Below, piece after piece: positions 61,417 through 64,000 of a DNA stretch of 64,000 nucleotides. The stretch's first letter is position 1, and each line of letters starts with the position of its first letter. The DNA is from Duganella alba (GTDB taxonomy: Bacteria; Pseudomonadota; Gammaproteobacteria; Burkholderiales; Burkholderiaceae_D): contig NZ_WKJN01000022.1 in assembly GCF_009674495.1 (NCBI RefSeq), positions 1-64,000 on the forward strand, read 5' to 3'. The notes beneath the pieces were generated by a model. The model had not been told where the DNA came from, did not search any database, and saw nothing but the letters and a program-made list of their open reading frames with translations. The position numbers and the translations under genes are program-made.

Positions 61417-62955
61417 TCAGGCGGTGGACAGCGCGTTCGCCGCCACAGTGCTGTACATATCCTCGGCGCCGGTGCGGATGATCCAGTGTTCCGGATACGG
61501 ATCGCTGGCGAAGCGGGTATGGCGCGGCACGCGGCTCAGCTTATCCAGCGAGACGGTCGGCGCCAGCGCGGTTTCCTTGCCGGTCAGCTGGTCCAGGTGC
61601 CAGAAGCCGCCGTCGCGGTGCACCAGCAGCGGCAACGCGGCCGCATGCGGCGCGGCGGGATAGGACTTGACCGGATAGCCGGGATGCGTGTCCGGCGCGA
61701 GCAGGTAGAAGCATTCGGCGTTGGCCCCCTGGTCGACGCGGTGCAGGATCACGCCATGCGGCATGATGGCCGATACCGACAGCGTGACGATGCCTTTGAT
61801 GCTGGCGCTGAATTCAATGCGCATGCCCAGCCGCAGCGCGGTCGGCTTGTGCTTGCCCGGCCAGACGCCATCGAGCAGGATGCCGTAGCGCGAGACATCT
61901 TCAATTTCAAATCCCAGGCCGGACCGGCGGATGATGGCGTGTCGGCCCGACAGGCGGCGCGTCAGGCCGTTGGTGTCCTGGCCGTCCGCCGAGTAGTGGG
62001 TCAGCATGACGTCCGCTTCCGGATCGACCAGTTCGAAGCGGCCGATCACGCATTCTTCCATCGCGAACAGGCGGATCTGGCGCTGCGAGCCGGCTTCCGG
62101 CGCGGCGTTGACCAGCGATGCCGAACGCGTGGTGTGCGGATGCACGGCGGCTGCTTGCGGCATGTCGATTTCGATCAGGTCTTCGTCCCACGCGATGGTG
62201 GTGAAGCCCAGGTCCACTTTGCCGGCCGGCGCGTTCAGGTCCAGATGCGCGATGCCGGCGTTGCGGGCGGTGACGTCGATATCCAGGCTGTCGCCGCCTT
62301 GCGCGCTGACGCGGGCGATGGAGGCGTCGTCCGCCATCACGCGGACGTTCTTGTGGGTGCTGAGGAAGATGCGGTGGATTTCGGTCAGCGTCGCGTCCAG
62401 GCGCGGCACCAGGATGACGAAGGTGCACACCCATTTGCGCGCCGCCATGCCGGTGTGCTGGCTAAGCAGTTCGATGCTGATCTGGTACTGGCCATGTTCC
62501 TTGCCGCGCGAGGAGAACTCGGCGAACACCGGCCGCCATTCGCCGCTGACCGAGCGCACGAACTGCTGGCGCGAGGCGCCGTTGGGAATCAGGTCCGATT
62601 GCAGTTGCAGCGTGAGTTGCGGTGCGCAGGTGTCCGGCATGCCGCGCAGTTCCATTTTCAGCGTCTGGCGGCCGCCGGCAGCGCGCGGGTCGAAACCGCT
62701 GATATGCAGTTGCGGACGCAACGCCTGGGCGCGTTGATGGGGACGGGCGTAATTGGCTGGCGGTTCGTGCGTTTCGGCGGATGCAGGGACGACATCCAGC
62801 ACCGTGGCCGGCGAGGCGGCACGGTTGGTACGCAAGGCATTCAGCAGGTCGTAGCTGGACGCTTCAACTTGGGCGTGGCCGCCTTCACAAGTTTGCGATC
62901 CAGGCATGACCCAGAAGGTGCAATGCGGGTGCTGGGCATTACTACATTTTTTCAT
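61417..62955 (-). CDS. FHA-domain protein with N-terminal Cys/His motif
   Basis: 512 residues. The first 30 residues hold Cys4, Cys12, Cys23 and His27 (KKCSNAQHPHCTFWVMPGSQTCEGGH), a likely zinc-binding knuckle. Residues 80-290 are beta rich and unassigned. Residues about 295-395 form a phosphothreonine-binding FHA domain: VIGRFEL, GRHAII (the conserved Arg/His loop), DVSRYGILLDG and GMRIEF. The remaining 110 residues are beta rich (FYLLAPDTHPGYP, WHLDQLTGKETAL). Probably reads threonine phosphorylation made by the kinase at 49272. Follows the PP2C gene on the same strand. Confidence 0.85.
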   Translation of the reverse strand: MKKCSNAQHPHCTFWVMPGSQTCEGGHAQVEASSYDLLNALRTNRAASPATVLDVVPASAETHEPPANYARPHQRAQALRPQLHISGFDPRAAGGRQTLKMELRGMPDTCAPQLTLQLQSDLIPNGASRQQFVRSVSGEWRPVFAEFSSRGKEHGQYQISIELLSQHTGMAARKWVCTFVILVPRLDATLTEIHRIFLSTHKNVRVMADDASIARVSAQGGDSLDIDVTARNAGIAHLDLNAPAGKVDLGFTTIAWDEDLIEIDMPQAAAVHPHTTRSASLVNAAPEAGSQRQIRLFAMEECVIGRFELVDPEADVMLTHYSADGQDTNGLTRRLSGRHAIIRRSGLGFEIEDVSRYGILLDGVWPGKHKPTALRLGMRIEFSASIKGIVTLSVSAIMPHGVILHRVDQGANAECFYLLAPDTHPGYPVKSYPAAPHAAALPLLVHRDGGFWHLDQLTGKETALAPTVSLDKLSRVPRHTRFASDPYPEHWIIRTGAEDMYSTVAANALSTA

Positions 62956-62972
62956 GACAAACCGACCGATGG

Positions 62973-63057
62973 GATACCCGCAAGTTTATGCGGTTTTCGC
63001 TCTGTTTGGCAAACTTTGCAACCGATTTTTGATACAGGCTGTGCGGGTATCAAAAAT
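62973..63057 (-). other. Overlapping inverted repeats between the PP2C and FHA genes
   Basis: Two perfect inverted repeats share one arm. GATACCCGCA (62973-62982) pairs with TGCGGGTATC (63042-63051); ATTTTTGATAC (63025-63035) pairs with GTATCAAAAAT (63047-63057). The shared GTATC means only one can form at a time. They cover the PP2C stop codon and the intergenic leader of the FHA gene, so they could tune read-through or translation. There is also a weak CCGCA/TGCGG-TTTT hairpin at 62978-62997. Confidence 0.5.
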
Positions 63058-64000
63058 GCGACGGAATTGGTGCTGTCGGCAGTGCCGTTTCGTCAACATT
63101 GCCGACCGTTTTGGGCGTGGCGAAGCGGACGACGATGGCGCTGAGGTTGTCGATGTGGAGTTGCGGCGGCGGGTTGTGGGCGTAGTCGCTGAACAGGGCG
63201 TCGAGCGCGTGGCCGGCGTCCGGCTGCGCCAGCAGTTCCGGCCAGCGTTCGATCCATGGCTGTGGACGGGCGCAGGACCAGAAACCGTCGGTGGCCAGCA
63301 GGTAGGTGGCGTCGGCGCGCACGGCCACGGCGCGGCGGTCGGCCAGGTGACGCAGGAAGGGCGGCAGGTTGGTCGCGTCCAGCGGCAGCAGGCCGTCGTC
63401 CAGCACTTGCGGATTGGTGAAGGCGTTGCCCAGGATGTAGGCCTGCGAGATCTGCGCACGGTGTTCGCCGTGCACCTGCTGCCACCATTCCTGTTCGTCC
63501 AGCAGGCCGTGCATGGCGAAGGCGGTGGCGGGGACGTGGTCCGCCGTCAGCGGCTTGACGGTTTGTTGCGTGATTTCGTACAGGCGCGAGTCGCCGGCGT
63601 GGTACAGCATCGGCTCCCGGCCGGGCGGGATTTCCAGCAGCGTGAGCGTGGTGCCGGGACGGCGGAAGGTGTCATGGTCGTCCGGGCGGGCGAAGCGGGC
63701 TTGCAGGTCGCGGTGCAACTGGTCGAGGCGCGCGCTCAGTTCTTCCTGCGTGGCGCAGGCGGGGATGCGCAGCAGGCCGGTGGCGACGGCTTCGGCGGCC
63801 TGGCGCCCGTGGCCATGGCCGCCCATGCCGTCCAGGACCGCGAGGCGCACATGGCCTTGCGGCCAGTCGGGCAGTTGCGTGGTTTGCGGCGTCTGGTCGC
63901 GCAGCAGCACGGCGCGGCCGTTGGCGTCGATGAGCAGCAGGTTGTCCTGGTTTTCCGGCGCTTGCAGTTTGCTGATGCTGGCGCTGCTGCGGGCGGCGAC
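63050..64000 (-). CDS. PP2C-type serine/threonine protein phosphatase (partial, 5-prime end outside)
   Basis: The frame is open to base 64000 on the minus strand; the start lies outside the window, and upstream of 63910 it encodes ENQDNLLLIDANGRAVLL, the usual PP2C N-terminal block. Metal-binding signatures are all present: LDGMGGHGHGRQAAE, YHAGDSRLYEI, LLATDGFWS and the C-terminal DNLSAIVVRF. It reverses Ser/Thr phosphorylation in the cytosol. With the FHA gene 94 bases downstream and the kinase at 49272 it completes a phospho-signalling set. Confidence 0.92.
   Translation of the reverse strand, partial: VAARSSASISKLQAPENQDNLLLIDANGRAVLLRDQTPQTTQLPDWPQGHVRLAVLDGMGGHGHGRQAAEAVATGLLRIPACATQEELSARLDQLHRDLQARFARPDDHDTFRRPGTTLTLLEIPPGREPMLYHAGDSRLYEITQQTVKPLTADHVPATAFAMHGLLDEQEWWQQVHGEHRAQISQAYILGNAFTNPQVLDDGLLPLDATNLPPFLRHLADRRAVAVRADATYLLATDGFWSCARPQPWIERWPELLAQPDAGHALDALFSDYAHNPPPQLHIDNLSAIVVRFATPKTVGNVDETALPTAPIPSHF

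Noticed and set aside
61288-63144. A 618-codon plus-strand open frame
   Set aside because: Antisense to the FHA gene and PP2C; no motifs.

Overview
The window reads as chromosomal DNA of a high-GC betaproteobacterium, most likely an Oxalobacteraceae member (Massilia/Duganella/Janthinobacterium type). This is an inference from gene content (short H-NS-like protein, soluble-receptor chemotaxis genes, pirin and azoreductase pairs, Psd and TrpRS that look betaproteobacterial) and from codon use, not from a marker gene. It is gene-dense, with many ATGA stop/start overlaps. No gene-free stretch exceeds about 300 bases. I saw no tRNA, rRNA, CRISPR array, transposase or prophage.

Layout. 1-2797: a five-gene + strand cluster with the logic of the Fap functional-amyloid operons: a Gly-rich secreted protein (cut by the window edge), a small secreted protein, a signal-peptide-bearing C39 peptidase, a second small secreted protein with a double-glycine motif, and an outer-membrane barrel. 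2860-8000: housekeeping and stress genes (MBL-fold hydrolase, ArsR regulator plus Old Yellow Enzyme, DUF1304, AstE-like deacylase). 7995-12732: a divergent module built around a 1092-residue winged-helix/nSTAND ATPase/TPR membrane regulator with three small or medium partner genes. 12729-17537: MCP, pirin, azoreductase and LysR. 17538-28500: Psd, TonB receptor plus LysR, H-NS-like protein, amidohydrolase, transporter, erythromycin-esterase-like protein and TrpRS. 28487-38999: MFS pump with binding protein, HD hydrolase, CheW plus MCP, hydrolase/TPR, LprI-like protein, RNase HI-like protein, YXWGXW protein and LuxR regulator.

39186-51566 is the most interesting region: seven co-directional genes coding for a large penicillin-binding-type transpeptidase, a protein with a sigma-like C-terminal HTH, an anti-sigma-like small protein, an SPFH-like protein, a protein I read as two tandem Lon-protease-fold domains, a long SPFH/coiled-coil protein with zinc ribbons at both ends, and a SHOCT-Ser/Thr kinase-coiled coil-FGE fusion. 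A PP2C phosphatase and an FHA protein at 61417-64000 supply the rest of a Ser/Thr phospho-signalling set. I do not recognise this as a named system.

51603-61409 holds PhnA-like, YjjG-like, an orphan hybrid-type sensor kinase, a second MBL hydrolase, an ECF sigma factor with GNAT, a second-type ClpP, LysR/DUF1330, OsmC and a second pirin. Regulatory candidates read directly from sequence include an ArsR-type inverted repeat, a LysR T-N11-A box, 11-bp-spaced direct repeats in front of the nSTAND regulator, a rho-independent terminator after the H-NS-like gene, a perfect 25-bp-arm palindrome at 18427-18492 and overlapping hairpins at 62973-63057.
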